Assembly (NCBI GenBank): GCA_937892865.1
Contig: CALBJG010000128.1
Location: 1 to 32,798, forward strand
DNA length: 32,798 nucleotides
Direction: 5' to 3'
Origin: an uncultured Clostridia bacterium
GTDB lineage: Bacteria; Bacillota; Clostridia; Oscillospirales; Oscillospiraceae
Position 1 is the stretch's first letter. Each line of letters begins with the position of its first letter. Position numbers and translations under genes: made by a program. Shown in pieces: positions 5,641 through 12,950 of this stretch. Under the pieces are notes generated by a model. That model had not been told where the DNA came from and made no database searches. It saw only the letters and a program-made list of their open reading frames with translations.

Positions 5641-6446
5641 TTCTTCAGTCTTGCTTTGGCCTCTTCAACGGTTTCTCCGTCTTTTGTCAGATAAGTATCC
5701 ACGAACTTATCTTCAATTTTGCTATAGCCGTCCACAACGCCCTGCTGGATCTTCATATAACCGTCTACTACACCTTTTTCAAGTTTCTTGTAGCCGGTAG
5801 TTACCGCTTCTGCGATTTTTTCATTTGCTTCTACAATTTTAGATTTTGCCATATCGATTTTCTTTCCTCCAATCAGATTGATTCCCAGAAACAGCACAAC
5901 CATCCACACCGCTGTTCCGGTTAAAATATTGAATATTTGGATTTCTGCCGGTGTCAGTCCCGGAAAGGACTGGAGCATAGACCGCTGCATTGTGTAGATA
6001 GAAACACATGCATCTGCCAGAGCGATGTTCCGCAGTGTTTTTAATACCGGAGATGCAGTATGCCTTACTTTCACCATTCCGACGATCGCCACCGTAATTT
6101 TGATGAATGTATAAGTTGCGATGGCGATCATAATAATTTCATGGAAGGCTGTCCCCCGCTCTTTCAGCGCAGAGAGAACATTGACTCCCACAATGCAGAC
6201 AGACAACGCCACCAGAAGGATCCCCGTAATGCGTCTTGCAAAGAATTCTGTATCAAGGTCTCCTTTTGCCTTTCTTTTTATCTGCAAAACAGAAAACCGC
6301 ATCATCGCAAGCACCGCATAATATGCCCCAACGGTCACAAACCACCAGGAGTGATTTATAAAACCCAGAGCGCAATTTCCCAGCGCATAAACAAAGTTGA
6401 CCGCCAGGCTCATATATGGATTTTTTATAATGCCGATGATTTTCAT
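5631..6446 (-). CDS. Membrane protein with 11-residue amphipathic repeats
   Basis: A 271-residue protein of unknown function with about six hydrophobic helices over residues 10-205. A charged cytoplasmic tail follows with three consecutive 11-residue repeats (218-228, 229-239, 240-250) of the form G-Y-x-K-(L/I)-(E/Q)-x-(G/K)-(V/F)-V-D. It ends in a Glu/Lys-rich helix. Such 11-mers form extended amphipathic helices in other proteins and often lie on membranes; that role here is inferred. I chose the ATG at 6446, which overlaps the stop of the upstream gene by four bases (ATGA); the frame is open further upstream but would cover that gene. It is the second gene of the TetR-controlled operon. 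Confidence 0.75.
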   Translation of the reverse strand: MKIIGIIKNPYMSLAVNFVYALGNCALGFINHSWWFVTVGAYYAVLAMMRFSVLQIKRKAKGDLDTEFFARRITGILLVALSVCIVGVNVLSALKERGTAFHEIIMIAIATYTFIKITVAIVGMVKVRHTASPVLKTLRNIALADACVSIYTMQRSMLQSFPGLTPAEIQIFNILTGTAVWMVVLFLGINLIGGKKIDMAKSKIVEANEKIAEAVTTGYKKLEKGVVDGYMKIQQGVVDGYSKIEDKFVDTYLTKDGETVEEAKARLKKEK

Positions 6447-6811
6447 TTGATCCCCTTGATCATAGGAATCAGCACGATCACCATCACAATACCGAGCAGG
6501 CCCGCAAGTGTTCCCCACACAAACTGTTTCCAAACAAGGCACAAACACATACCAGCGCCAAAAATCAGCACTGCAACAACGCTGTAAAGAATACGGAATA
6601 CATTCTTGCCGCTCATTTTAGGCAGTTTTTTATTTTCCATCTTGCACCAGATAAGCAGTGTGATAACACCCAGCACAATGCCAACGCCACCGAAAGTCAC
6701 ACCTTCCCAAAAAGCGTTCCATTCCGGCAACAGTGCCATACACATTCCCAAGGCAAACAATACGCCGCTGATCGTTCCCAGCAGCAGTGCAACAAAATTA
6801 CTTTTTTTCAT
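6443..6811 (-). CDS. Small polytopic membrane protein
   Basis: A 122-residue protein with four predicted membrane helices (about 7-27, 37-57, 72-93 and 97-116), a short first loop ALLPEWNAFWEG and a Lys-rich cytoplasmic loop KMENKKLPKMSGKN. I do not recognise a named family. The start ATG has AAAGGAGGATTTAT upstream. It is translationally coupled to the next gene through an ATGA overlap, so the two proteins are likely made together and may form a complex. The operon diverges from a TetR-type regulator with a shared, operator-rich promoter region and is probably repressed by it. Confidence 0.78.
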   Translation of the reverse strand: MKKSNFVALLLGTISGVLFALGMCMALLPEWNAFWEGVTFGGVGIVLGVITLLIWCKMENKKLPKMSGKNVFRILYSVVAVLIFGAGMCLCLVWKQFVWGTLAGLLGIVMVIVLIPMIKGIK

Positions 6812-6826
6812 ATAAATCCTCCTTTT

Positions 6827-6920
6827 ATTATTCCGACACTTGTTTTCTTATTGCAGTTAAAGTATAATATTTTGCGGCAAACAAAACAATCATCAATTTA
6901 ACAACAAGTGTTGGAATAAT
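6827..6920. promoter_or_regulatory. Divergent TetR operator and overlapping promoters
   Basis: Two 18-bp arms, 6827-6844 and 6903-6920, form an inverted repeat with one mismatch (ATTATTCC(G/A)ACACTTGTT). Between them the rightward promoter is TTGTTT 6840-6845, 17 bp, TATAAT 6863-6868. The leftward promoter is TTGTTT (6884-6889 as AAACAA), 17 bp, TATACT (6861-6866 as AGTATA). The -10 boxes overlap. Arm 1 covers most of the rightward -35 and lies just past the leftward start; arm 2 lies past the rightward start. Repression of both directions by the TetR protein is inferred. Confidence 0.72.
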
Positions 6921-6932
6921 GAGGATATAACA

Positions 6933-7451
6933 ATGAATGTAAAAAACAACAAACGGCGCAAAGAATCGCAAACGAAAATTGAAAAAGCATTTATTGGATT
7001 GTTGCAAACACAAGAGATCAAAAACATCACCGTTTCCGATCTGATCAAGATCGCAGGGGTAAATCGCAGCACCTTTTACGCCAATTACATAGACATTTTT
7101 GATCTGGCGGACAAAACAAGAGAAATACTGGAAAGAGAATTCAGTAATTTGTTTGCGGAATATGATTACTTTAACGATCGCAGCGGCGCACTGAAAATGT
7201 TCAAACACATTAAGGAGAATCAAATTTTCTATCAAACTTACTTTAAGTTGTGCTATGATGACAAGCATCTGATTTCCACATATGATCCCAAGCGGGCGGA
7301 GCAGGAATGTATTACTGCAAATCTTAAGTATCATATTGAATTTTTCCGAAACGGCTTGAACGCGATCATCAAACTTTGGCTTGCGGGCGGTTGCAAGGAA
7401 TCTCCGGAAGAAATGGCTGAAGTACTGAAGCAGGAATACCGGGGAAGATAA
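6933..7451 (+). CDS. TetR/AcrR family transcriptional regulator
   Basis: A 172-residue repressor. The N-terminal TetR HTH is clear at about residues 10-56: a KIEKAFIGLLQTQEIKNITVSDL helix pair, then IAGVNRSTFYANYIDIFDL, with the characteristic STFY. The C-terminal part is helical and probably binds ligand and dimerises; its ligand cannot be read from the sequence. It diverges from two membrane-protein genes, with 18-bp operator arms next to each start, which points to control of both itself and the membrane operon. Ribosome site AATGAGGATA. It ends at a bidirectional terminator shared with carD. Confidence 0.92.
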   Translation: MNVKNNKRRKESQTKIEKAFIGLLQTQEIKNITVSDLIKIAGVNRSTFYANYIDIFDLADKTREILEREFSNLFAEYDYFNDRSGALKMFKHIKENQIFYQTYFKLCYDDKHLISTYDPKRAEQECITANLKYHIEFFRNGLNAIIKLWLAGGCKESPEEMAEVLKQEYRGR

Positions 7452-7454
7452 AAA

Positions 7455-7498
7455 AGTGGCAGTGAACCATCTCACTGCCACTATATTTTTTATTTTTC
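7455..7498. terminator. Bidirectional terminator
   Basis: An 11-bp perfect stem AGTGGCAGTGA 7455-7465 with 7472-7482 has a 6-base loop, an A-run before it and a T-rich run after it. It serves the convergent tetR and carD-family genes. Confidence 0.9.
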
Positions 7499-7993
7499 CA
7501 GTCGAGCAAAAATAAAAGAAAGGAGTTCATCCTTGTTCCCAAGATTCAGTACATACTGAAATTCGTTATAAAGGATCTGCTCGGCATCTTTAAAGAATCG
7601 CTCATCGGACATATGCAGACGCTTTCCTTCCGCCTCCCGCTGAACTTTATGGGCGTGGATCGCCTTGATCATTTGGATCAGTTCCACATGATCCCCGTTC
7701 GCCAGAATCGTCTTGTAAAGTTCTTTTCGTTCATTTTCATTTTGTACCCATAATGCGCTTTCTTCCGGCATGGAGTCGATCAATTTATAAATTTCATCTT
7801 TGGTCAGAAGTCTGCGCATTTTCTTCAGAACAAATTCATTGTCTGTAGGCACAAAAATCGTAGATCCTTTATCGCTCACAGGTTTCAGAACAAAATATGC
7901 CCTTTTCTTTCCGCTTACTGATTTTTCCTCTGTACCAATAATTTTGCAAACACCCTGCGCGCCATAAATAATCACATCATTTACCTGAAACAC
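7490..7993 (-). CDS. CarD family transcriptional regulator
   Basis: A 167-residue protein of the CarD/CdnL/TRCF family. The N-terminal Tudor-like domain (residues about 1-60, MFQVNDVIIYGAQGVCKI, then YFVLKPVSDKGSTIFVPTDN) normally contacts the RNA polymerase beta subunit. The helical C-terminal domain (about 65-165) binds upstream promoter DNA and can stabilise open complexes. Length is normal. The start ATG is the family start, with GGAGGGAAGA upstream. It is single, with its own promoter, and ends at the terminator shared with tetR. Its target promoters are unknown. Confidence 0.93.
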   Translation of the reverse strand: MFQVNDVIIYGAQGVCKIIGTEEKSVSGKKRAYFVLKPVSDKGSTIFVPTDNEFVLKKMRRLLTKDEIYKLIDSMPEESALWVQNENERKELYKTILANGDHVELIQMIKAIHAHKVQREAEGKRLHMSDERFFKDAEQILYNEFQYVLNLGNKDELLSFIFARLEK

Positions 7994-8031
7994 GGCAGTC
8001 TTCCTCCCTCCATAGCGTTTTCCATATGTAT

Positions 8032-8060
8032 ATTATAACTTTTATTTTTCAATTTTTCAA
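8032..8060 (-). promoter_or_regulatory. Promoter for the CarD-family gene
   Basis: On the minus strand TTGAAA (8055-8060), a 17-bp spacer, then TATAAT (8032-8037). Confidence 0.75.
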
Positions 8061-8072
8061 AAGTGTTTTTGC

Positions 8073-8101
8073 TTGAAAATCCAAAGAAAATATTGTACAC
8101 T
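8073..8101 (+). promoter_or_regulatory. Promoter for the 8159-9318 operon
   Basis: TTGAAA 8073-8078, a 17-bp spacer, then TACACT 8096-8101. It is divergent from the carD promoter with 12 bp between the two -35 boxes. Confidence 0.65.
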
Positions 8102-8158
8102 ATGCGCATACTGAACAAATTTGATATTCTTTTTAGAACATATGAAAGGATTTCTATT

Positions 8159-8386
8159 ATGAAAGAGTATGAGATCGTCGCCAAATTTCTAAATGGTTGC
8201 GCCGGAGCGGCGCATCCCCAAACCTATTTTGAGGAAGCAGAACTTGCAAGCACCGATGATTTTGTCCGCACCAAGCACGGCAAGGATTTTGATAAATTCA
8301 TCAAAGAAACCTCTGACGACGGTCAGGTAGTATATACCTATGACAACGGCACCGTAACCTATATATACGAATTTACCGAACTGTAA
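8159..8386 (+). CDS. Small conserved-type protein, 75 residues
   Basis: A small soluble protein beginning MKEYEIVAKF and ending in a beta-rich stretch TYDNGTVTYIYEFTEL. It contains NGCAGAAHPQT and an acidic centre. I do not recognise a named family. The frame is open from 8063, but that would include the promoter; ATG 8159 has AAGGA eight bases before it. It is the first gene of an operon with the flavin reductase (26 bp on) and the DUF3892 protein. Confidence 0.7.
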   Translation: MKEYEIVAKFLNGCAGAAHPQTYFEEAELASTDDFVRTKHGKDFDKFIKETSDDGQVVYTYDNGTVTYIYEFTEL

Positions 8387-8412
8387 CAAGTGCCATTTTA
8401 GGAGGAATGATC

Positions 8413-8973
8413 ATGCGCAAAAACTTTGGAGCAAAAGAAATGTGTTATCCCATGCCGGTATTTATAATCGGTACTTATAATGCAGACGGTACGCCCAATG
8501 CTATGAATGCGGCTTGGGGCGGCGTAACGGAAGAGGCGCAATTGACCATATGCGTGGATGCCGAACACAAGACTGCTGAAAATGTTCTGGCGCGAAAAGC
8601 ATTTACCGTATCCATGGGAACTGCCCAATATGTAACGGCTTGTGATTATGTGGGTATTGTTTCCGGTAACAAAGCACCTGACAAATTTAAAAAGGCCGGT
8701 TTCCACGCAACGAAATCCCAGTTCGTAGATGCGCCTCTGATCGATGAACTGCCGATGGCATTGGAATGTGAGATGATATCTTACGATACCGAATCCTGTC
8801 ACCTGGTTGGCAGAGTTATCAATGTTTGTGTGGACGATGCTTATCTGGATAAAAACGGAAAAGTAGATGTTGCAAAACTGCAGCCTATCACTTATGATCC
8901 GGTTCATCATCAATATTTGGTTCTCGGAGAAGCCGTTGGTCAGGCATTCCACGATGGTCTGGCTTTAAAATAA
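8413..8973 (+). CDS. Flavin reductase family protein (FMN split barrel)
   Basis: A 186-residue protein of the flavin reductase-like/FMN-binding split-barrel family. It shows the usual PMPVFIIGTYNADGTPNAMNAAWGGV start, the TAENVLARKAFTVSM segment, ACDYVGIVSGNKAPDKF, and a C-terminal YLVLGEAVGQAFHDG. Relatives bind FMN and reduce flavins, metals or small molecules using NAD(P)H; the substrate here is open. I chose ATG 8413 because AGGAGG lies seven bases upstream; ATG 8407 is too close to it. It sits in an operon between a 75-residue protein and a DUF3892 protein. Confidence 0.9.
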   Translation: MRKNFGAKEMCYPMPVFIIGTYNADGTPNAMNAAWGGVTEEAQLTICVDAEHKTAENVLARKAFTVSMGTAQYVTACDYVGIVSGNKAPDKFKKAGFHATKSQFVDAPLIDELPMALECEMISYDTESCHLVGRVINVCVDDAYLDKNGKVDVAKLQPITYDPVHHQYLVLGEAVGQAFHDGLALK

Positions 8974-9030
8974 CAAATATACATATTGCCGCCAAATTCG
9001 GGCAAAAACTAATCCCGAAGGAGTGGTTAT

Positions 9031-9318
9031 ATGAACGGACAAGAACTTGTAAAGCAAACACTTGACCAAATCCCCCAGGCAAAGGCAAACGCCAAGCGGA
9101 TCGTCGGTCTTGTAAAAGAAGGCGGAAGGATCACCGGATATCAACTGTCTGACAACACCCTTGTGGAAAAGAAACAAGCGGTGGCTATGGCAAAGCAGGG
9201 ACAAATCTCCGGTGTAGGCATTGCGCACCGTGGAGATACGGAATACCTGAAAGCCATCCCGGACGGCAGCGAGAACAACAATCTGGGCAATTTGCCTTCT
9301 GTATCCCCCCAAGCCTAA
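9031..9318 (+). CDS. DUF3892 domain-containing protein
   Basis: A 95-residue soluble protein. The central stretch from about residue 31 to 77 fits DUF3892: ITGYQLSDNTLVEKKQAVAMAKQGQISGVGIAHRGDTEYLKAIPDG, a small beta fold around a helix. Function is unknown. The ribosome site GAAGGAG is well placed. It is the last gene of the operon starting at 8159 and is followed directly by a strong terminator. Confidence 0.85.
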   Translation: MNGQELVKQTLDQIPQAKANAKRIVGLVKEGGRITGYQLSDNTLVEKKQAVAMAKQGQISGVGIAHRGDTEYLKAIPDGSENNNLGNLPSVSPQA

Positions 9319-9321
9319 ATG

Positions 9322-9355
9322 AACCCGGGATTGCAAGGGCAATCCCGGGTTTTTG
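9322..9355 (+). terminator. Rho-independent terminator
   Basis: A 13-bp perfect stem, 9322-9334 with 9339-9351 (core ACCCGGGATTGC), has a 4-base loop and TTTTT. It ends the flavin reductase operon. Confidence 0.92.
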
Positions 9356-9390
9356 CCGCTTACGACTCCAAAACCGCCGTTTAGAGTGTT

Positions 9391-9418
9391 TTACAACATT
9401 TTTTGTTTTTCTTATGCT
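9391..9418 (+). promoter_or_regulatory. Promoter for the LytTR-DUF3021 pair
   Basis: TTACAA 9391-9396, a 16-bp spacer and TATGCT 9413-9418. Confidence 0.5.
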
Positions 9419-9444
9419 ATGATGATGTCACGGGAGGTGAATCG

Positions 9445-9888
9445 ATGAAATTCAAGTTCATTATCGACAAGGAAAAAGAAGAGGAAATCGTTGCTACCGT
9501 ACACAGTCACAGCATTCTGATCGATGAGATCGAATCTTTGATTCTGAAACACGCAGAAACAGACAAAATTGCTGCCTATATTGACGATGACATTAAAATG
9601 CTGTCTGTTTCTGAGATCGAATGTATTACAGTTCTGGACGGCAAGACTTATGCTATTGACTCTAAAAACCGCCGTTATCGGATCAAACAACGGCTCTATG
9701 AATTGGAATCAATACTCCCCTCTTCTTTTATCCGAATCAACAAAAGCGCATTGGCAAACGAGACTCGTCTGGATCGTTTTTCAGTCACTTATGCAGGCAG
9801 TGTAGATGCTGTGTTTCAATGTGGCTACAGAGAATATGTATCCCGGCGATGCTTCGTACAAATCAAAAGGAGGTTAGAATTAAAATGA
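9445..9888 (+). CDS. LytTR DNA-binding domain regulator
   Basis: A 147-residue protein without a receiver domain. Residues about 45-145 form a LytTR DNA-binding domain: the beta-rich IECITVLDGKTYAIDSKNRRYRI, then LYELESILPSSFIRINKSALANETRLDRFS, and the final YREYVSRRCFVQIKRRL. LytTR proteins bind direct repeats upstream of promoters. ATG 9445 has GGGAGGTGA upstream; the longer TTG frame would overlap the promoter. Its stop overlaps the start of a DUF3021 gene (ATGA), a common pairing in Bacillota in which the membrane partner probably restrains the regulator. Confidence 0.92.
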   Translation: MKFKFIIDKEKEEEIVATVHSHSILIDEIESLILKHAETDKIAAYIDDDIKMLSVSEIECITVLDGKTYAIDSKNRRYRIKQRLYELESILPSSFIRINKSALANETRLDRFSVTYAGSVDAVFQCGYREYVSRRCFVQIKRRLELK

Positions 9889-10304
9889 AAAAGTTTTGGA
9901 AGGAATTTTTATTCAGAGGATTGATCTGCGCCGGCGGTGGTCCGGTTGTTCTTGCCATTATTTACGGCATTTTAGGTGCTACAGGGGCTGTGGAATCTTT
10001 TTCACCCAATGAAGTCTGTATGGGAATCCTGTCGATCACCATTCTTGCATTTATCGTGGCAGGTATGACAGCGATCTATCAAATGGAGCAGTTGCCTTTG
10101 CCTACGATGATCCTGCTCCACGGAGGGGCATTATACATCGCCTACATCATCACCTATCTGCTGAACGGTTGGCTGAAAAGGTCGCCGATCCCCATTCTGA
10201 TTTTTACCGGAATTTTTCTCGTTGGTTACGCACTGATTTGGGCGATCATCTATTGGGTTGAAAAATCCAAAACAGAAAAACTAAACAAATTATTGAGAAA
10301 CTAA
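9885..10304 (+). CDS. DUF3021 membrane protein
   Basis: A 139-residue protein with four predicted membrane helices (about 10-30, 45-63, 72-93 and 105-124), as in DUF3021. It begins MKKFWKEFLFRGLICAGGGP and contains the loop MEQLPLPTMILLHGG. It overlaps the LytTR gene by four bases, so the two are co-translated. By analogy with other LytTR-inhibitor pairs it likely holds the regulator inactive until an envelope signal; this is inferred. No transporter operon lies next to the pair, so the targets are elsewhere or the pair is autoregulatory. Confidence 0.9.
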   Translation: MKKFWKEFLFRGLICAGGGPVVLAIIYGILGATGAVESFSPNEVCMGILSITILAFIVAGMTAIYQMEQLPLPTMILLHGGALYIAYIITYLLNGWLKRSPIPILIFTGIFLVGYALIWAIIYWVEKSKTEKLNKLLRN

Positions 10305-10310
10305 AAATGA

Positions 10311-10343
10311 TGTGCGTTGCATAATATGCAACGCACATTGCTT
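10311..10343. terminator. Hairpin terminator between convergent genes
   Basis: A 12-bp perfect stem TGTGCGTTGCAT 10311-10322 with 10326-10337 has a 3-base loop. T-runs are weak on both sides, slightly better leftward (TCATTTTTAG). Confidence 0.7.
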
Positions 10344-10350
10344 TACTGTG

Positions 10351-10875
10351 TCAGACCCGATTAACGGTGATCGTATGTTTTCTTACCGGTGTTTCCTCTG
10401 CGCCATAGCCGAGAAACACACCAAGCATTGGTTTATATCCATCAGGAATCCCAAGATCGCTGATTAGGTTTTTATCTTGCGCCACCGCAGCGGGCGCTGC
10501 GCCGAGGATCACGCTGTCAACGCCAATGTCTGTAGCCGCGAGAACCATATTTTCCATCACGATTCCTACATTGGTGTATTCCGTGCCGGGACGGTGTACC
10601 GGTGTTGAGGAAATCAAAATCAAAGTTTTCGCGCCAAAATCGTGACTCTCCCGTACGCCGGTAATATGAAAAAGCGCTTCTTCCGTCACGGCATTGACCT
10701 TATCCAGCAGTTCCTGCTTTTGCACAACAGTAATGTGCAAAGAATCATAATTTGCCATTGCCACAGGGGCGGCAAAACCGGCATTCAGAATCACTTGCAG
10801 CGTTTCTTCAGGAAGTTGTTGCGGCTTATAGTTTCTTGTGGACTTTCTATTTGCAATAGCATCCAATGTTTGCAT
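10351..10875 (-). CDS. Nitroreductase family protein
   Basis: A 174-residue FMN enzyme of the nitroreductase family. It has the FMN-phosphate site motif NRKSTRNYKPQQLPEE at residues 8-23, an AGFAAPVAMAN segment, NVGIVMENMVLAATDIGVDSVILGA in the middle, and a YKPMLGVFLGYGAEE end. These proteins use NAD(P)H to reduce nitro compounds, quinones or enones; the natural substrate is not readable. A GATGGAGGAA site precedes the ATG. It lies 2 bp after the TIGR04076 gene and is co-transcribed with it. Confidence 0.92.
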   Translation of the reverse strand: MQTLDAIANRKSTRNYKPQQLPEETLQVILNAGFAAPVAMANYDSLHITVVQKQELLDKVNAVTEEALFHITGVRESHDFGAKTLILISSTPVHRPGTEYTNVGIVMENMVLAATDIGVDSVILGAAPAAVAQDKNLISDLGIPDGYKPMLGVFLGYGAEETPVRKHTITVNRV

Positions 10876-10877
10876 TT

Positions 10878-11183
10878 TTATTCCTCCATCGTTTCCAGAT
10901 AAAAACTCACCGGACGAAAGCCGTCGTTGCAGCTGATCATTGCCGAATACGGATTTTTCATCCAGCCATCATAAAAGTTTCCGCCGCCTGCAGATAATGT
11001 CCTTACAAAGGGAGATATGCTGTCCCATGCGCTGTCGCAGAAATTATCCGGCTTTTTGCCGTTTTCGGATACCCACATCATCCCCTCTTCCACATCGCAG
11101 GTGTGTTCAATGGGATTTTCATACCGGGTCATCAGGTCAGGATAGCAGGCTTTTCGGATCGCTGTTATTTTCACTTTCTTCAC
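10878..11183 (-). CDS. TIGR04076 family protein
   Basis: A 101-residue protein consistent with TIGR04076. It begins KKVKITAIRKACYPDL and has the FCDSAWDSISPFVRTLSAGG centre and the ISCNDGFRPVSFYLE end, with conserved cysteines in FC and SCNDG. Such proteins are often near redox enzymes of anaerobes; function is unknown. The start is GTG 11183 with AGAGGTGA upstream. It is the first gene of a two-gene operon with a nitroreductase, which suggests a redox role. Confidence 0.82.
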   Translation of the reverse strand: MKKVKITAIRKACYPDLMTRYENPIEHTCDVEEGMMWVSENGKKPDNFCDSAWDSISPFVRTLSAGGGNFYDGWMKNPYSAMISCNDGFRPVSFYLETMEE

Positions 11184-11204
11184 AGGGCATCACCTCTTGT
11201 AATG

Positions 11205-11233
11205 ATCATATCACAAATGCCGTTTCCTTGCAA
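11205..11233 (-). promoter_or_regulatory. Promoter for the TIGR04076-nitroreductase operon
   Basis: On the minus strand TTGCAA (11228-11233), a 17-bp spacer, TATGAT (11205-11210). Confidence 0.75.
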
Positions 11234-11246
11234 CGGCCGAAACAAA

Positions 11247-11280
11247 AAACCGGCTTTGGTTTCAATCCCAAAGCCGGTTT
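11247..11280 (-). terminator. Terminator of the sodium symporter gene
   Basis: A 13-bp stem AAACCGGCTTTGG 11247-11259 with 11268-11280 has an 8-base loop. A run of T follows on the minus strand. It follows the symporter gene. Confidence 0.9.
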
Positions 11281-11289
11281 TACTATACA

Positions 11290-12750
11290 TTATGCGTCTG
11301 TTTCTTTGGCAGCAACGCTGTCAAACACAGCAGTAACATCATCGCCGGGGGCTTTGGTTGCCAATGCAACTACGATGCCTGCAATCAAGCCGCAGATGAA
11401 ACCGGGAATGATCTCGTAGATTCCCAGATCTTTCAAGAATACAAGCCACAGAATATCCACGACCGCGCCGGTGAGGATACTGGCAACTGCGCCTGCAAAG
11501 TTAAATCTGCGCCAGAACAGAGATAGCATAATTGCCGGACCGAAAGCTGCGCCAAAAACGCCCCAGGCATTTTCCACCAAACCCATAATGGTTCCGGATT
11601 TGGGGTTGGAAGCGATCAGAACTGCAATTACCGAAATGATCAGAACCACAATGCGGCCTGCCCACAGCATCTCCTTATCGTTGGCTTTATTCTTACGGAT
11701 AATGGGCTTATAGACATCGCTGGCAAAGGCAGAGGCAGATGCCAAAAGCTGGGAATCGGCAGTGCTCATAGCCGCAGCCAGAATGGCGGAAAGCAACAAG
11801 CCGCTTACCAGTGCCGGAAAGATCTTACGAACCATTTGAATAAATACAGTGGAACTATCCTGGATCTCGCCCAGGAACAGATGACCGATCACACCGGCGG
11901 CTACGGAGAACAGCAGGATCAGTATTGTCCAGGTAATACCGATCTTCGCGCTCTTCTTCAGATCCTTATCGGAACGCAGGGACATAAAGCGGATGATGAT
12001 ATGGGGCATACCGAAATATCCAAGGCCCCAGCCCAGACCGGAAATCACATCTTTCCAGTTGGTAAAGGGGTTCCAATAATCAGCGCCCAGTTGCTGGATA
12101 GAACCGGCGCCCTCTCCTGCATTGATCAGCGTCAAAGCGAAGATCGGTGCGATGAGCAATGCGCCCAACATCAAAAGGCCCTGGAAGAAATCCGTCCAGC
12201 AAACAGCAGAGAAGCCACCAAGGAAGGTATAACCGATAATGATCACAGCTGCCACATACATCGCAACGGTTGCATCAATTCCCAAAACGGTATTGAATAA
12301 TGTGCCGCAGGCTTTGATGCTGGATGCGGCGTAAACCGTATAAGCAATCAGGAAAATCACTGCGCTGATCACTTGCAAGGAACGGTTCTTGGACAAAAAG
12401 CGATTTGTCAAATACTGAGGAATGGTGATGGAATCATTGGCAGCAATGGAATATTTCCGAAGACGGGGCGCTTCCACCAACCAACTGACCGTATATCCAA
12501 TCGCAAGACCAACAGCGATCCACACCTGACCCAAACCGGCAGCGTAAATAGATGCAGGCAGACCCATCAGCACCCAGGCGCTCATATCCGATGCGCCGGC
12601 AGAGAGCGCAGATACCCAGGGGCCCATTTCACGACCGCCCAGGAAATAACCCTTTTCGCCTGCATTTTTCGAACGCAGGAAAAAGAACACACCTATGCCG
12701 ACCATAAACAGCAAATATGTGCAAAACACGATCAATTCTACATAATTCAT
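11290..12750 (-). CDS. putP: Sodium/proline symporter (SSS family)
   Basis: A 486-residue, about 13-helix transporter of the sodium:solute symporter family, closest in appearance to PutP, which imports proline with Na+. Typical blocks are FLGGREMGPWVSALSAGASDMSAWVLMGLPASIYAAGLGQ, GYTFLGGFSAVCWTDFFQG, and ILAAAMSTADSQLLASASAFASDVYKP. The family start MNYVELIVFC is at 12750, with GAGGTGGAA upstream; the frame runs back to 12840 but that part holds the promoter. It is monocistronic between a promoter and a strong terminator. The substrate assignment rests on overall similarity. Confidence 0.92.
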   Translation of the reverse strand: MNYVELIVFCTYLLFMVGIGVFFFLRSKNAGEKGYFLGGREMGPWVSALSAGASDMSAWVLMGLPASIYAAGLGQVWIAVGLAIGYTVSWLVEAPRLRKYSIAANDSITIPQYLTNRFLSKNRSLQVISAVIFLIAYTVYAASSIKACGTLFNTVLGIDATVAMYVAAVIIIGYTFLGGFSAVCWTDFFQGLLMLGALLIAPIFALTLINAGEGAGSIQQLGADYWNPFTNWKDVISGLGWGLGYFGMPHIIIRFMSLRSDKDLKKSAKIGITWTILILLFSVAAGVIGHLFLGEIQDSSTVFIQMVRKIFPALVSGLLLSAILAAAMSTADSQLLASASAFASDVYKPIIRKNKANDKEMLWAGRIVVLIISVIAVLIASNPKSGTIMGLVENAWGVFGAAFGPAIMLSLFWRRFNFAGAVASILTGAVVDILWLVFLKDLGIYEIIPGFICGLIAGIVVALATKAPGDDVTAVFDSVAAKETDA

Positions 12751-12784
12751 CTTATTCCACCTCAAAATGTATAAAGATGTATTG

Positions 12785-12813
12785 ATTATACGACAGATTT
12801 GTTCGCATAGCAA
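12785..12813 (-). promoter_or_regulatory. Promoter for putP
   Basis: On the minus strand TTGCTA (12808-12813), a 17-bp spacer, TATAAT (12785-12790). Confidence 0.75.
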
Positions 12814-12897
12814 GAACATTTTTGCGTATACGGCGTACAATTTTCCCTTGTTTATCTGTCAGATTCTGTATAAATTCCCTACAGAAAACACTTTATA

Positions 12898-12926
12898 TTG
12901 CAATCTTTCCGTTTTTTCAGTATAAT
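12898..12926 (+). promoter_or_regulatory. Promoter for the MFS operon
   Basis: TTGCAA 12898-12903, a 17-bp spacer, TATAAT 12921-12926. It is followed by GGGAGG before the ATG at 12951. Confidence 0.8.
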
Positions 12927-12950
12927 GGTCAAATAACGGGAGGTGCTTTT

